A stretch of 64,000 nucleotides of DNA. It comes from Leucocoprinus leucothites (lineage: Eukaryota; Basidiomycota; Agaricomycetes; Agaricales; Agaricaceae). Both the position numbers and the translations under genes were made by a program. The notes under the pieces are model-generated. The model worked only from the letters and a program-made list of their open reading frames with translations, was not told the DNA's origin and searched no databases. This document shows positions 43,015 through 58,579 of this stretch, piece after piece (position 1 is the first letter of the stretch; each line of letters starts with the position of its first letter). The DNA lies in assembly GCA_013368445.1 (NCBI GenBank), contig JAACJO010000009.1:558001-622000 (forward strand), in the 5' to 3' direction.

Positions 43015-45381
43015 TCACTTGCTAACCTCTGACTTCTCATCAAACTCATACCCACTGACAACTTTATTCCAAATCGCCCTCGTATCAATCTCTGCATCCA
43101 GTCTGCTCGCCAACAAAAACGCGCCACTTAGTTTCCTGTGTAATTGTACAAAAAAATACTTCAGTCAATTATCCATCCACTCAACTTGCAGTAATCTCCG
43201 TGTCATCAGCACGAAACGACACCACAGACTCGGCAAAGCAAGAAACTTGGAACTCCTCTCCCAAAGAAAGGAAATTCTGACAAAAACACTTACCGATTCA
43301 AACTATAAGTCTCCCTTGGAGGCGGCGTCAACCTCTCCCTTAACATCACCGGAATAAACTCCCTGATCTTTTTCGTAATCTCTGCCCATTCACCTCCAGG
43401 GCCAAATGCAAACGGCTGGCGCGTGGTGGGCTTGAACGGTGTAGAGAGGAGCGAGAGAGAGGTCGTGTGTGCTTGGAGCATTACCTATGTGGGGTCAAGG
43501 TGAGCATATACATGATTTTGAAAAGGAGAGAGCCAGGAAGAGACGAACATCACTTTCTTCGCCTGTCAGATACCCCAACCGCAAACTCCACTCCTTCATC
43601 CCCTTATGATCGTCTTTCGTTGCTGCTGTTAGGAGACGAAGCCAGTTGTCCATGAATGGTTTTGTATATGACCTCGTTGCGCCGAAGTCCACAAGTTCAA
43701 TCTGCACGAGATGAGCGAAGCGACAAGAAGAAAGAAAAAGGAGACAGACCTGGCGTGTTTGAGGGTTCCATAAGAAATTTGTCCAGTTGGGGTCAGTTTG
43801 CATCGTTCGGAGTTCAAATAACTCTTTCAGACAGAGTTCAATGACCCTCTCCGCAATCTATAGCAGGAATCCCTTTTCAGAACTCGAGAAAGAACTCAAA
43901 TAAAAAAATTTCTTACATCATTTCTATCCTCCTTCGTCAACTCTAACCTCTGCGCCTCTCCAACACTCACACCCTCAACACGTTCCATCACAAGCACACC
44001 CTCCGTACTGCCCTCCCAAACCCACGGAACTTTAAACCTCTCATCATTTCCCAACCACTCCTTCCTTCCAAACTTCCGCAGATAATCTGCTTCTCTCTTA
44101 TACGAACATTCATCCGCAAGTTCGGACTTCATGACTTCGATTGTCCGATCTAGGAACATTCCTTTTGGCAAAATTTTCGACGCGGTGAGGAGCATACGGA
44201 CATAAGACAAATCGGAGGAGATTGAGTGCCGGATGTTTGGGAATTGCACTTTAACTGCGACTGGGATAGGTTCATTAGGGGAGGAGGATGAAGAGGGGTA
44301 GGTGGACGTGGCGCCAGGAAGAAGCATAGCGGAATGCACTTGACCAATGGACGCAGCGGCGAATGGTATTCGATCAAACGACGCGAAATACTCTGATTCC
44401 CAATTCGGACCAAGTTCGGACGAGAGCGTTTGGGTGAGCTGAGAATCTGGCATGTAGTGCGCGCTGTCTTGAACGCGCCGGAATATCGCATCTACGTCAG
44501 GCGGCAGGAGGTGTGTGTCTAGACAAAACAAAAGCAGGCTTAGAGTTCCTTTTGTTGATGAATATAAGCAAATTCATACCCTGTATACTGAGAAACTGCC
44601 CTAATTTCAACGCCGCGCCACGCATTTGGGCCAATTTTGACACAAGCCTTCGAATATTGGCTTCAGTCATAATAAGTGATCCCTGAGCTTCTGAGCTACT
44701 CCCTGTACGACGGAGAAGCTCAGTTGCAGCACCATAGCCTAACGATGCGGCCAATCCTGAAAGAAAGTAAAATAAGGAAAGAAGACGGAATCTAACAACT
44801 GAGTATGACTGACCGCCATAGTGGAATAGACGCCCGATACGAGAAGAGGGTACTTTGGATGACTGGAGCGTACGTGGATGCAGAGAGACTGATGAGGTGG
44901 GAGGAGCTGCCACAGTTGGATCAGGTATAGGTACAGAAACCGATGGACCTTGTACTGGAGATGCATTGACAGCGCCTGCTGCCTCCAGACTTGGCTTTGG
45001 TACAGTTTCCGTCATCTCGAATACGGGATTATTTGCGACAGTGGTTGGAGATTTCGAAATGTCAGCAGCCATGTCCCGGAGCTTAACCTGAATGGGCTCT
45101 GGGATCGTCACTAGAGTTTCATCGACGCTTACTACCCGCTCCATTGGTCGTTTTGTATCCTTGAGCCTAGCATCGACCTGGTTGCTGACGTCTGCTGCGT
45201 GTTCCGCCTCCCGCCTCGTCGTATTCGCCGAAAGATCGACGCGTCTTCGGTTCCGAGCCTCGGCAGCAGTGAAAGCACATCCTGGGGCGACCTGAGCTGC
45301 CTTATGTCGAGCAATTTTCGAGGCAATTTCTGTAGTCGTGTGAAGCACGCATAGCCAGTTATAAGCTGGGCTTGGTGGCAT
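43015..45381 (-). CDS. COQ8: COQ8 (ABC1/ADCK-type) mitochondrial atypical kinase for ubiquinone synthesis
   Basis: UbiB-family protein that supports the coenzyme Q synthesis complex at the mitochondrial inner membrane. The first roughly 190 residues are poorly conserved and Ser/Thr/Val-rich, as expected for a targeting and linker region. Diagnostic motifs follow: KxGQ (GAALKLGQFLSIQ), the Ala-rich nucleotide loop (FAAASIGQVH), the Lys segment (VAVKVQFPN), an ECSYKREADYLRKF helix, the QTDPNWTNFLWNP catalytic loop and the metal-binding VDFGATRSY. The last exon ends SGYEFDEKSEVSK at 43015. About seven exons. The Met at 45381 is the first in frame; whether the presequence starts there or in an upstream exon is uncertain. 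The gene looks intact and is convergent with the acetyltransferase gene. Confidence 0.9.
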
Positions 45382-46067
45382 ACGCTTGATGAGGAGATTT
45401 GGGTGTAAACCGGCTGGGCGATTCGGGAAGATATATTTGGTTCGGAGGTTAATGCCAAATATCGGAAAGCCGCTTGAAGCGGCCTATGATAGACGCCCGT
45501 ATATTCACAATCTACGCCACTGCTACATTACCACCGCCCATTCCACGCTCAGCATGTAGCCCTGTAACATTGGCATCCGGCTCTATTCACTCTCCATGTT
45601 TTACGGTTGAATGAACCCGGCATGATATAAGATGCATGGCAGGCACTTGCAGCTACATATTCTACTTTCTGTCCCGTTGTATTCGTCCATCAATTCGCTT
45701 TTGCGCCTCAATAATTGCAAAATATCCTCGAACAACCCATATTATTTTATGTTGTGTACTTCAGTCATTCGGAAGGTCTTGAGAATGGTGGGGAAAAGGA
45801 CACTGTAACTCGGGATCTCAGATAAACAGCTCCAATGATCATCGACTCTCATCAGCGGGACTCAGAATTCTCTTTGATACTCTGTCGACACAGCGTACAT
45901 AAATATTGTAGGATATATAATACATCAAGCTATAAATTCATCGGGTGAGGCTGATAACAGTCCCTCTGACCGTCAAGTCGAATATACTGAATAGTGAAAT
46001 CTCTCACTCCAACTTCACGCTCAATCGGAGTTTCACGACTTGCTCCCAGCTTCATTGGCCTCCACAT
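45382..46067. other. Intergenic region
   Basis: Between the 3' end of the helicase gene and the 5' end of COQ8, both on the minus strand. Low-complexity AT-rich stretches at about 45900-45960; no gene seen. Confidence 0.4.
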
Positions 46068-48931
<2,864 letters not shown>

Positions 48932-49758
48932 GGTCCGAATCTTGTCTCAAATTCCTTGTGTGTTGAGTATTTCACAAATCCAGAGGAGTTAGAGTCTCCA
49001 AGAGGTTACCGTGTGGACGAGACGTTCCCTGGGTCCACAGATCAACTACCTTGGGGCATTCCACGGTGCAAAAGAAACGGAGTGCTAAGCATCAAATCAC
49101 AGAGGAGTCACATGGCCCTGATTCTAGTACTACTGGTCCTCCCAGGGCCCAGTGAGCGAAGATTTTTGACCCTTGACCCAGTATACGTCTGGCTTTAGCT
49201 TCTGCCAATGGTCCGACCTTTATTGGTTAGAGTACCAGCGCATCTCCCTTTCCATAATCCTGCACCAGCTGTTTCGCCTTTAGGGCCAACCCGAGCTATA
49301 CTGGACGTCTTGCCTCATTCAAAGAAGACTGTCAGAAGAAGGAAGGATACCAGCGAGGAGTTCAGCTATCAGGGGTGCTTGCAAAGTTTGACTAAGGATC
49401 TAGGGATGAGATATTGTGTTTAAAGGCTGGTAGCAATCATCGGAAAACCAAATGCTAACCAGGCGGACATCTCTCAGTTTTTCAACTTTTACTTACTCGC
49501 TTCACCAACGGCTTAGCAGCTCTATCCTGTTTATGTTAAATACGCTCAATTGCCACCCCATCCAAAAAAACACGAATTCGTTTTCAACGAAATTTCCTGA
49601 GTTAAACCTATGGCCCTCTTCTACTGCAACGGCGTCAACGGCTAGCTATTAGAGTCGTATAGCCTGATGACTTACATCCGACAACAAAAAGTCTACGCTA
49701 TGAAACACCCCAAACATCTGCGTATGTACAAATGATAATCTGACATTGCACTATTGAG
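48932..49758. other. Intergenic region
   Basis: 5' side of the helicase gene and 3' side of the second DUF6534-like gene. Several short open frames, none with a recognisable domain. Confidence 0.4.
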
Positions 49759-51784
49759 TTATCGAGCTCTCAGCTCGGGACGGTGATGTACAAAATATCG
49801 AATAGTGGTACGATCAGGTTCACAAGAGCCCTCGGTCATACTTCTCCAAAATCGAGATCCAGGATTCAAAGTCTCAGCTTGTCTCTGTGAGTTCAGCGTG
49901 TGCAGAGAAATTCGACCGGGCCTCTCAATAGCTTCCCTGTATCGTTTCCTGCTGTTGACCCTATAAATATACCGACATAATCAGTAAACCAACCGCTGAA
50001 CAGTTGGTTTCAGAAGACCTTACACCGCCATCATCGCAATGAAGTAGACTATTTTACAACATTAATAAAAGCCGGAATGAAAGTGCATCGTGACTCACTT
50101 CGTGAACGCGCTATGTAAGTGCCTGGACCAACATAAGTCGTTGGGAGGAGAATGTACTGAAAGTAACATGTCCATAGCTGAATTGTATTGATTGGCGAGC
50201 TATGACGGCATACCGTGAGGAGATGAAATAACGTCGAGACCCTAGCCATTTTACAGCGTCAGGAAGGAAAATTCTGTCGCCTCGATGGTACTGACCATAA
50301 CAATAAGCCTGTGCTTACAGACCAATAAATCAACGCTCGGATGACTCGGATTGTGCTTCCACTGCGCGTTTTCAATCAATGAAGGAACGGGACATCCTCT
50401 CAAGCGTTTACTTACGACCCTCGAATACCTCGGCTCCGGGTGTGCAAAAGCCAGGTCATTGCCCCAGCAATGATCCCGTCAGTCAGTATTTTGAAACTGT
50501 AGCAGAGTATAATCCAGTTCTGATAAACGTTCAGCCGGCCCGTGTAAGAGTGGGACATGAGACGGGAAGGAGAGCGTACATTGTTGAAATTCAGTTCAGG
50601 ATAGTGTGGGTATTTGAACCTTTCTCAGAGAGCACATTCAGTAGCTTCGCCAGACGTGAGGATTTGTGAGCTTACATTCCGTGGATATAAACTAGTGCGA
50701 ACAGTATCAGGCTATTTCCTACGAGCAGAATCATAGGACGTGGTCTCACCTACGTTGAAGCCTGAAAAAATGAACTCCGATCAGAAGAGAAACACCAAGA
50801 GAACACTCTGGTACTGACCAGCGGATACTGTGTATGGTAAAAACTAGCTCAAATGAGTCGTGGATGATTTAATATGTTAGGAACCGCTCACCGCAAGAAG
50901 GGCCAATCGTTTTCTCTCTGCAACTAGGCTTCGTTATCAGTCGATTGCAAGGCATAGAGAAAGGCATTCATACATCGCCACATGCGCACGATGAAAAAGC
51001 TACCAAAGTGTCACAATCGAGCTCAAATCCCATGGAGAGACTCACAGTTCAACGAGGCAACAAGTTATTTCCTGCGCGGCGATTAACAACAAAATTAAAG
51101 TCAGCCTCAGTCAAATGAGTCAATCGCAGCTCTCACTGTCGTGACTATCATTGCCTAAATCTGAATGTCAGTCTTGTAAAATAAAGATTGAGTCATTAAG
51201 CGCACGCTATACGTCCTACAGAGCCGGTAAGCAACTGACGGTAACGGCGGTGAGAAATCAAGAACTTGCCAATGATCCTGATAAAGAAAATCTTGAGGTT
51301 CTATCCCAACACCTCGTCTAATTAGCAAATAATATGCGTTCACCACTGTGATAACAAGCGTTGTCGTGTCAACCTAAAACCGCCGCAATCGTCATTTCGG
51401 GAGACATAGGAGCTAATCTTCTGAGTGAACTTACGCTCCAGAGGAGCACGACCTGAATCGAGCACTGTTCAGGCTACAAAAAAGCGCAGCCAACAGAGAT
51501 GCTCACAAATAATTTGAAAACTGTCGGATCCCTGGGATACGACCGAAGGTACCAGAATGTCTGGTTAGATGATACACCGTAAAGGCTATATTGATGGGAA
51601 TCAGAGTACCAATAAGAACAGGGATCGAAAACAGAGCCCACGGAAGAAGGAAAATAAGTACCCACATGTACGTGATTCCACCAGCGACAGCAATCACCCC
51701 ATAAACCAGGCTTATAGGCCAAGGAAATTTTGCCTCATAGATAGGATCAAGGGTAGAAGTCAGCAGCGGAAGAGGCGTAGACAT
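49759..51784 (-). CDS. DUF6534-like multi-pass membrane protein, paralogue 2
   Basis: Starts MSTPLPLLTSTLDPIYEAKF at 51784 and ends at TAA 49759. Exons mirror paralogue 1: ISLVYGVIAVAGGITYM, LYGVSSNQTFWYLRSYPRD, VDTTTLVITVVNAYYLLIRR, VVYFIAMMAV and the soluble tail VNSRKRYREAIERPG. The downstream phrase SRFWRSMTEGS matches SRFWRSMAEGS of paralogue 1. The first intron here (GTGGGTACTT...CAATATAG) is translatable, so intron retention would give a different short membrane protein ending at 51503. A seven-TM topology is inferred from the family. Function unknown. Confidence 0.6.
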
Positions 51785-53262
51785 GATCCTTCGCCACGAG
51801 TAGGCATGAGCAGCTCCTTGGAAGGCGGATAGTAAGGGAAGCTAATGGCTGGTGGTACTTGATGAGTTATGGACAAAGCCTGCAGCTGGCGCTCATAGTG
51901 AAGCACGACACCAGCTCCAGGAAGTAGGGAACCATGACAATAAATTACCCAAACAGTGAACTTTAGTCCCGGGCGGCCACAATTCAGGGTCGATTTAAAT
52001 TTGAGCTGGTCTACTGCCACGCAAAACTGATACCAGCTGTGCGATAGCTATTAATTGAGTTAATATTCCATCGGTATATGTACGTGTCGCCATCTTTCAC
52101 AGATTGGCAAGGTCACCGCAGTTTCACGGAAAGTAGCAAATAACCCTCACTTGAGCAATCCGGGAGTGGACTCTGATTTACCCATGTCAAATGTTTCGTT
52201 GTCGTCCGGTTTTGGGTTTTCCCGAACCAATAGCTTCTGCGATCCTTACCCGATTATTGAGTACCACAAGCTAGAGGACTAAGCATTCTTGGTTAATATC
52301 ATTTCGAAGTGCCACTAGTCAAGGTAGTCAAATCGAATTGAGGGTACGACGACTGGAGCTTTCGACGCGGGATGATTTGTTGATTGAAAACCCAATGCTG
52401 GCATAGAAGAATGCTTGCTTTAGGTCCACCGTCAACTTAAGGAGAAAGTGAAGTTGAATAGACCAACTTCGGAGCCGGGTAGTCCCGGGCCGTCTCACGA
52501 TGTCAGTAGCAAGGTTCTGTTGTGGATGCAACATCTGGGAATAAGCTGAGTTTCTTGATACCTTGCGATTCTCAAGAAGTCCTGTCCGTAGTCGTCTGAG
52601 AACTCATAGTCAGCTGGGAGTTGGGATCGGTGGATTGAGCGGCTTGGAGAGGCCAGCATGTTTTGTTCGGAGGTTGATACCAAACATCCTCCAGGGAGCC
52701 CAAATCGACTGAAAATCCATCCCTCCACATTAACTTAACCATGACATTGTACCTAACCGCTCTGCCATTATTCTACCAACATTCCATATCAGCAGACATA
52801 CAACCCTCCCCTTGCCGTTGCAGGAAAAACTAGAGTCAAGACTTATTAGTAAGCTTAAGCTCGCTATTCGCCACCGAGGCTAGGCTAGCGGCCTCTCCTT
52901 CGCTTCGCCTCGCACCATCTTATGTACGCTACCACGCGCAACCATTCACCCCAAGGATTGCAAACAGTCAAGATTATTCTCCCGGCAGATAGATTCTTCC
53001 AAGTTCCCAAGCACTAATGACATAACCGACCTCTTGTTCAGTGTATCTGCCTGACAGACTCGCGCGGCGCTCGGGTAGCCTAGTTATATTTTACCTTTGC
53101 TTCACCGGTCGTTGATCCATCCGGCTGTATAGATTCATCCCTTTTAATCTAAAGGCTCCTCACCTCTTATATATAGAGGCCCGATGGTGAGACTGGACAA
53201 TTCGGAATCCCTCAAGCCTCCTAAGTCTCGGGAAAACACATTATCCGCTTCTTGACCAGCTA
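51785..53262. other. 1.5-kb region without a recognised gene
   Basis: Promoter side of DUF6534-like paralogue 2 and of the first monooxygenase. At about 52660-52690 the phrase TTCGGAGGTTGATACCAAACAT resembles TTCGGAGGTTAATGCCAAATAT just upstream of COQ8 (about 45437-45460), a possible remnant of duplication. No coding sequence supported. Confidence 0.35.
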
Positions 53263-55245
53263 ATGTCTCAACCAGACGAGTCCCAGGACCGAATTCGCGT
53301 CGCCATAGTGTACGTACTCTTACCGTACACACCCCTTTGGCTGGACTCCTAGCATATACCCCAGCTTACTCTTTGTTATCGAACATCACCTTACATACAG
53401 TGGCGCAGGGATAGTCGGCCTCATTCTCGCAGTAACACTCAACACCTTCGACACTGACCACAAAATCTCAATCGACATTTACGAATCATCCTCTGAACTA
53501 TCCGAAATTGGTGCGGGCATTAACATCTGGCCTAGGACGTGGCAGATATTTCAAGAAATCGGGCCGGGATTGGGGGAAGCTTTGAAGCCGTTCTTTGATC
53601 ATTTGCCTGATCTTGAATTGAGTACGTTACAGTAATATTCACATGAGTTGGCCATTGGGATTTATGATGAGTGTATAGGAGCGATTTTTGAAGTTCGGAA
53701 AGCCGACCAAAAGGACGGCTTCAAAGTCAGGGATGTCGCAACAAGAGGTACGTTCCATCTTTCCCGGATTGCTTCCCTCCTTACCTCTCCCCACTCTATG
53801 GCACTCCTTGCACGGTTCAGGTGGAGCACTCCGTATTCACAGAGCAGACTTACAACGCTGCCTCCTTAACCACCTTCCGTTCCCTTCCAACCGTACAGTA
53901 CCGCAGAATAGTCTCTGTACACTTCATCTCTCGCACCGCCTAATTGACTACACCGAATCAAGCCCGGGATCCGTCACTTTACACTTCTCCAACCAACCTT
54001 CAAAAACTTGCGACATTCTCGTAGGCGCAGACGGGATCAAATCGACCATTCGCAAGATTTTCCTCTCTCGCCTTCCTGACTCGGAAAAATATGCGAAATG
54101 CATGGATCCGGTATGGAGTGGTGCAATTGCGTATCGGGGTTGGTTGAGAAAGAGGAACTGGAGCGCGTATGTCCAGGGCACAGGGCGTTGGGTCATTCGG
54201 GGTTGATGGTGCGTCCTGCTCGCTGTAGACTATTCGGCCTTACAAGGCGTTAATGTACTGTATAGTACTTCGGTAAAAACAAGGTATGCACACTAGTCTT
54301 AATTCAGCCTTCTCCCCTGCATGGGGTGGGATTTAATTCTTGAAATCTCCAGCACACCGTAGTCTACCCGATCTCAGGCGGAAGATTCATTAATGTCGTA
54401 GCAGCAGTCCACGATCTCTCGAAAGATGGTGCTTCGTGGGACGGCAATCGACCATGGAACGAAGCAGTTCCTCAGCGAGAGCTCATGGACCATTTTGAAG
54501 GCTGGGATGAGGAGTACCAGACGCTCATTAAGGTAAATTTGCGTCTCATGAATCATTGGTGGTGGAAGCAAGTTCTGAGGAGAGTTGTTTTAGTGCATAG
54601 AGCAGCCAACGAAATGGGTCCTACAGCGCATGAATCCTTTGGATGTATTTGCGAAGGGAAGCGTATTTCTAATGGGTGATGCGGTATGTGTTGCTATCGA
54701 ATGTGAAGTCGTCTTGACTATTCTCATTATTCATGTTTTGCTTGAAAGGTTCATGCAATGGTACCTTACCAAGGAGCAGGGGCAGCAGTTGGAATAGATG
54801 TACGTCCTCGTCCTTCCAGCCCTAAATCCGTTCACCCAGCTCGCTCGGTTCACTCACCCAACCTTCGACCTTTTCATTCAATCAGGACGCATATATCCTC
54901 GCATTCCTCCTCACACACTCTTCCACCCCTCGCTCCATCTCCCCTCAATGCCTGAGTAACATCACCGCCGCTTACAACTGCACATGCGTTCCACACGCCC
55001 ACTATCTATCCAACCTTTCAATATCTCAAGGCCGCCTTAACACTCTTCAGTTACCCGAATTCGACTCTTATAGTGAAAATGATGAGAATATTCCGAGGGA
55101 GGCGTTGGTAGAGGTGTTTAGGAGGGCAGAAAGGAATTGGTCCTGGACCGTGAGTGACATTGGGGAAGAAAGGAGGAGGGCGGAGGAGATGTTGCCGGGT
55201 CCAGTGAGCGGGATGAATGGAGAGAGGATTGTGACGAGATTGTAG
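53263..55245 (+). pseudogene. FAD-dependent monooxygenase A (salicylate-hydroxylase-like), frameshifted
   Basis: First of three tandem class A flavoprotein monooxygenases, which hydroxylate aromatic rings using NAD(P)H. Exons run from MSQPDESQDRIRVAIV at 53263; a GTACGT intron joins it to GAGIVGLILAV, the FAD-binding GxGxxG. Then SEIGAGINIWPRTW, FEVRKADQKDGFKV, ALRIHRADLQRCLL, the DG motif ILVGADGIKSTIR, VVYPISGGRFINVVAAVHD, and the C-terminal part ending at TAG 55245. At about 54134-54141 (TATCGGGGTTGG) one base is missing compared with genes B and C: the frame after AYRG leaves the family sequence, and the expected residues continue in another frame to the next intron. The product would be truncated before the substrate domain is complete. 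A sequencing error is the alternative. Confidence 0.8.
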
Positions 55246-55776
55246 AGATTATTGTATTGATGGATTTAGGGTTCATCATATGCGGGTGTCGATGGAGGCT
55301 TGAAAGTGGGTCATAGCTGTGGATGGAGATATGAAGCTGGATGTGAATGTGGGTTCTGGTGTCAGTTTGACAATACTTCATATCAGTAACGAGATAAACA
55401 TGCTTAAGATAGCCCCGGTCAATTACAGTCCATGATCTCCACGAAGCCACCGGCTTCTAGGTTATTTTTGGTGCGCCTTGGGCGGTCAAGAAGGGGAGAT
55501 AATCAACTCAGCAATATATTACTGCTGTAAGGAGGTCACTTGTTCTTCTAGCATGTGCACGATGCAAGAGAAGCTTAGCTAAATGTCGCTTGGAGTCCTT
55601 CCGTTTGTTTCCCATCCTCAGGGCATCTGTGCCTTGTATAGCCAAGCGCATCTTCGATTATCCGGTGGGCGTTCAAAGCCAAGGAGTTTAAATCAGACTA
55701 CGGAACAACGAGAAAGTGGGGAAACTCGAATGCAGCCTAGCGGCAGCCGACCTTGAACTACTCACAATACTTAACG
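55246..55776. other. Intergenic region between monooxygenases A and B
   Basis: No gene seen; presumed terminator of A and promoter of B. Confidence 0.4.
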
Positions 55777-57580
55777 ATGACTGAAATCCAAGGGGAAAGA
55801 CTCAAGATAGCCATTGTGTGAGTGCATCAACTCTGCCATTAATATCCATCCTTACTCACCGTTGTGTGCATAGAGGCGCTGGTATCGCCGGGCTATCACT
55901 CGCTGTCGCAATCAACGCACTTGACCAAGACCACAAAATTGCGATAGATATATACGAGTCGACGCCGGAATTATCAGAAATCGGTGCCGGAGTAAATGTC
56001 TGGCCACGAACGTGGTGCATTTTTGAGAAGATTGGCCTTGGCGAGAGTTTGGCTCCGTTGTTTGACCATCCACCAAACCTTGAGCCAAGTACGTACCATG
56101 GCATTTTCTTTTTGATATTGGATTGCGTCGCTGAATGCTACTTGTTAGGGGTGATCTATGAGATTCGAAAAGCGGATCAGAAAGATGGATTTCGAGTAAT
56201 GGAAATTTCGAAGAATGGTTAATAAACCTCCGATTTATTTCTCTCCGAAATGATGTTTTGATCTGACGATTTTATCAGGTGGAGGCCTCCGAATCCATCG
56301 AGCTGATCTTCAACGCTGTCTAGTAGACCATCTTCCTCTTCCCAGCCATTCCGGTACAAAAGCCAACAGCAGCTGTACGCTTTACCTTTCCCATCGACTC
56401 GTCGACTACACATATCAGCCATCATCCGTCCTCCCTGCCAAGAAACCAGTAGTCCTCCATTTTGCTGACAAGCCTTCGCGGACTTGTGATATACTGGTTG
56501 GCGCAGACGGGATCAAATCCACGGTTCGACAACTATTTCTTACTAGGCTGCCTAATGCACCGGATTATCAGAAATGTTTGTCACCGAGGTGGTCTGCAAC
56601 AGTAGCATATCGCTCGCTGATTGAGAAAGAAATGTTGAGGCGACTTTCCCCAAATCACAGAGCCTTGGATCATCCTGGAATCATGGTGAGTGTTATATTT
56701 GCTTGAAATGATATAGAGCTGGTGCTGACCCATACGGCTGCAGTATGTTGGGAGATATAAGGTAGACACACGATTGAGATCGTCCACGCCTTATTTTCTA
56801 AATTTCTTTGAAGCATGCAGTGGCTTATTCAATATCGGGGGGAAGGTACCTCAACATAGTAGCCACAATACACGATAAGTCGAGAGAGGGAACAGCTTGG
56901 GAAGGTCCATGGAACTCTGAGGTCTCAAGACACGAGCTCCTTGACCAATTTCGTGGTTGGGATGAAGAATTTCAACAACTCTTGCAGTGCATTGAGCGAC
57001 CAACGCGCTGGGCACTCCACGATATGCATCCTCTTGATACCTTTGCGAGTCAGCGAGTACTTCTGCTTGGTGATGCAGTGAGTAATAACTTTGGGAGAAA
57101 CTTTACAAGCGCCCTAATATAAAGTTCAGGCTCACGCAATGTTGCCTTATCAGGGAGCAGGTGCAGGTGCTGGGATAGAGGTAAATTGTCTTGAAATGAT
57201 CGAGATCTGTATATCGCTCACAGACTCGGCCATTCACTGCTTAGGACGCTTATATCCTCGCAACACTTCTCACCCATCGACTGACGTCTACCTCATCATC
57301 GCCTGACCACTTGAGCAAGCTCATAGACATTTACAACTGCATCCGTGTTCCATCTGCGGCCGCTATGGTAAAATCCACTGTCACACAAGGAGCGCTTTAC
57401 ACTTTGGCGGTTCCAGAGCTTGACGAGTACAAAGAGGGTGATCATATTCCATTTGATAGATTGTTGGATGTGTTTCACACTGTGGCAGACAACTGGTCAT
57501 GGACGTCATCAGATCCTGAAGAAGATCGGAGGACTGCCGTTGAGCTGCTTCAAAGAAGCTGTGGCCAGGCGAGGCTGTAG
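55777..57580 (+). CDS. FAD-dependent monooxygenase B (salicylate-hydroxylase-like)
   Basis: Second tandem copy and apparently intact. It starts MTEIQGERLKIAIV at 55777; a GTGAGT...GCATAG intron interrupts the Val before GAGIAGLSLAV (GxGxxG). Later segments: SEIGAGVNVWPRTW, YEIRKADQKDGFRV, LRIHRADLQRCLVDHL, the DG motif ILVGADGIKSTVRQ, VAYSISGGRYLNIVATIHD, then the second FAD motif RVLLLGDA joined over an intron to AHAMLPYQGAGAGAGIE, and DAYILATLL. The end CGQARL is at 57580. Roughly eight exons at the same positions as in A and C, so the array arose by tandem duplication. A substrate cannot be read; salicylate-like aromatics are the family norm. Confidence 0.87.
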
Positions 57581-57615
57581 ATATCACTCAGGCTGCTGGA
57601 GAAGGGGACCCGTCG

Positions 57616-57894
57616 ATGTTTGTATTTCTATCTCTTTATAGCTGTTCTTTTGATAAGTATTTGCGTGTATGGTTGAATACGGTCCTTGAAACGATTCACC
57701 CAACAGTCGATATCATGTGCTTAGAGGTGCAACAAGGGCCAGATGGGACGGACATTTCGATGTTGATATATAGAACGGATGCAGCTCGGGTCTACTTGAT
57801 ATGGGCCAGAAAACCTGAAGTCGAAGAGGAGGAACTTCAGCCAGAGATTTTAATGATCAATCGATCAATCGAAGCTGAACTGCTGAAGTGCTGA
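57616..57894 (+). CDS. Small hypothetical protein
   Basis: A 92-codon open frame 35 bp after gene B. It begins with a hydrophobic stretch (MFVFLSLYSCSFDKYLRVWL) and ends with an acidic region (KPEVEEEELQPEILM). No domain recognised. It could be a small gene, part of the 3' untranslated region of gene B, or chance. Confidence 0.2.
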   Translation: MFVFLSLYSCSFDKYLRVWLNTVLETIHPTVDIMCLEVQQGPDGTDISMLIYRTDAARVYLIWARKPEVEEEELQPEILMINRSIEAELLKC

Positions 57895-58579
57895 CCAGTG
57901 GCTTTAGGGTAGGCTCGCAATATGTTTACTCGACCACACTGAGCAGAACCTATAAACCAATCCCGACCAAGAACTCTGAGTCCCAGCGGCAAATAATGGC
58001 TAAGCTTAACGCTCACCTCAAGCTGGCCCCATTTCTAATCGGTTCCATGTTGCCGAACCACTAGCTTCCTTTGATCCTTTTACAGTGAAGTCTTCCTCAG
58101 TCTGTCATTCTATTCATGTCATCACATTAGCCTCATTCCACCCATCCGAGAATTCTCTAGCCCCATGCTCCACAGTGATGGCTTGGAACCCCTTCACGGA
58201 TCTGCACGCCTATTCATATCAATTGATAGAAGACTGGCCTCCCAGGGCACGGCGAAGTATTTGACCAGACCAACAGGAGGTGGACATTCAAACTCGAATA
58301 TATCTTGCTTTTAGAGCTTGAGCCTCAGCTCTCCGATGTCGGCGATTATGCTACCCCAGCGAGTTCAGCCCGGAGCCCCGGATATGGACAGTCAACCGTG
58401 CTAGCCTTTCGCTCATATTTCGGTTCCACGGTCTTACTAAGTCTGCTCTAGCAAAGGTTTATGCACTTACACACTCGGAATGTCTGACCATAGAAGGTTA
58501 CCTCCATGGTATATATGATTCATGGGTCTTTGAACTATTCTTGAGCAAGTCTTTCCCAACCATCCTTACCTGATAACTG
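57895..58579. other. Intergenic region between monooxygenases B and C
   Basis: No gene recognised; pyrimidine-rich stretches near 58060-58170. Confidence 0.4.

Noticed and set aside
45132..45458. 108-codon minus-strand frame upstream of COQ8
   Set aside because: Overlaps the COQ8 first exon in another frame and lacks any domain.
51503..51784. 93-residue membrane protein as a stand-alone gene
   Set aside because: Comparison with paralogue 1 shows it reads through the first intron of the DUF6534-like gene.
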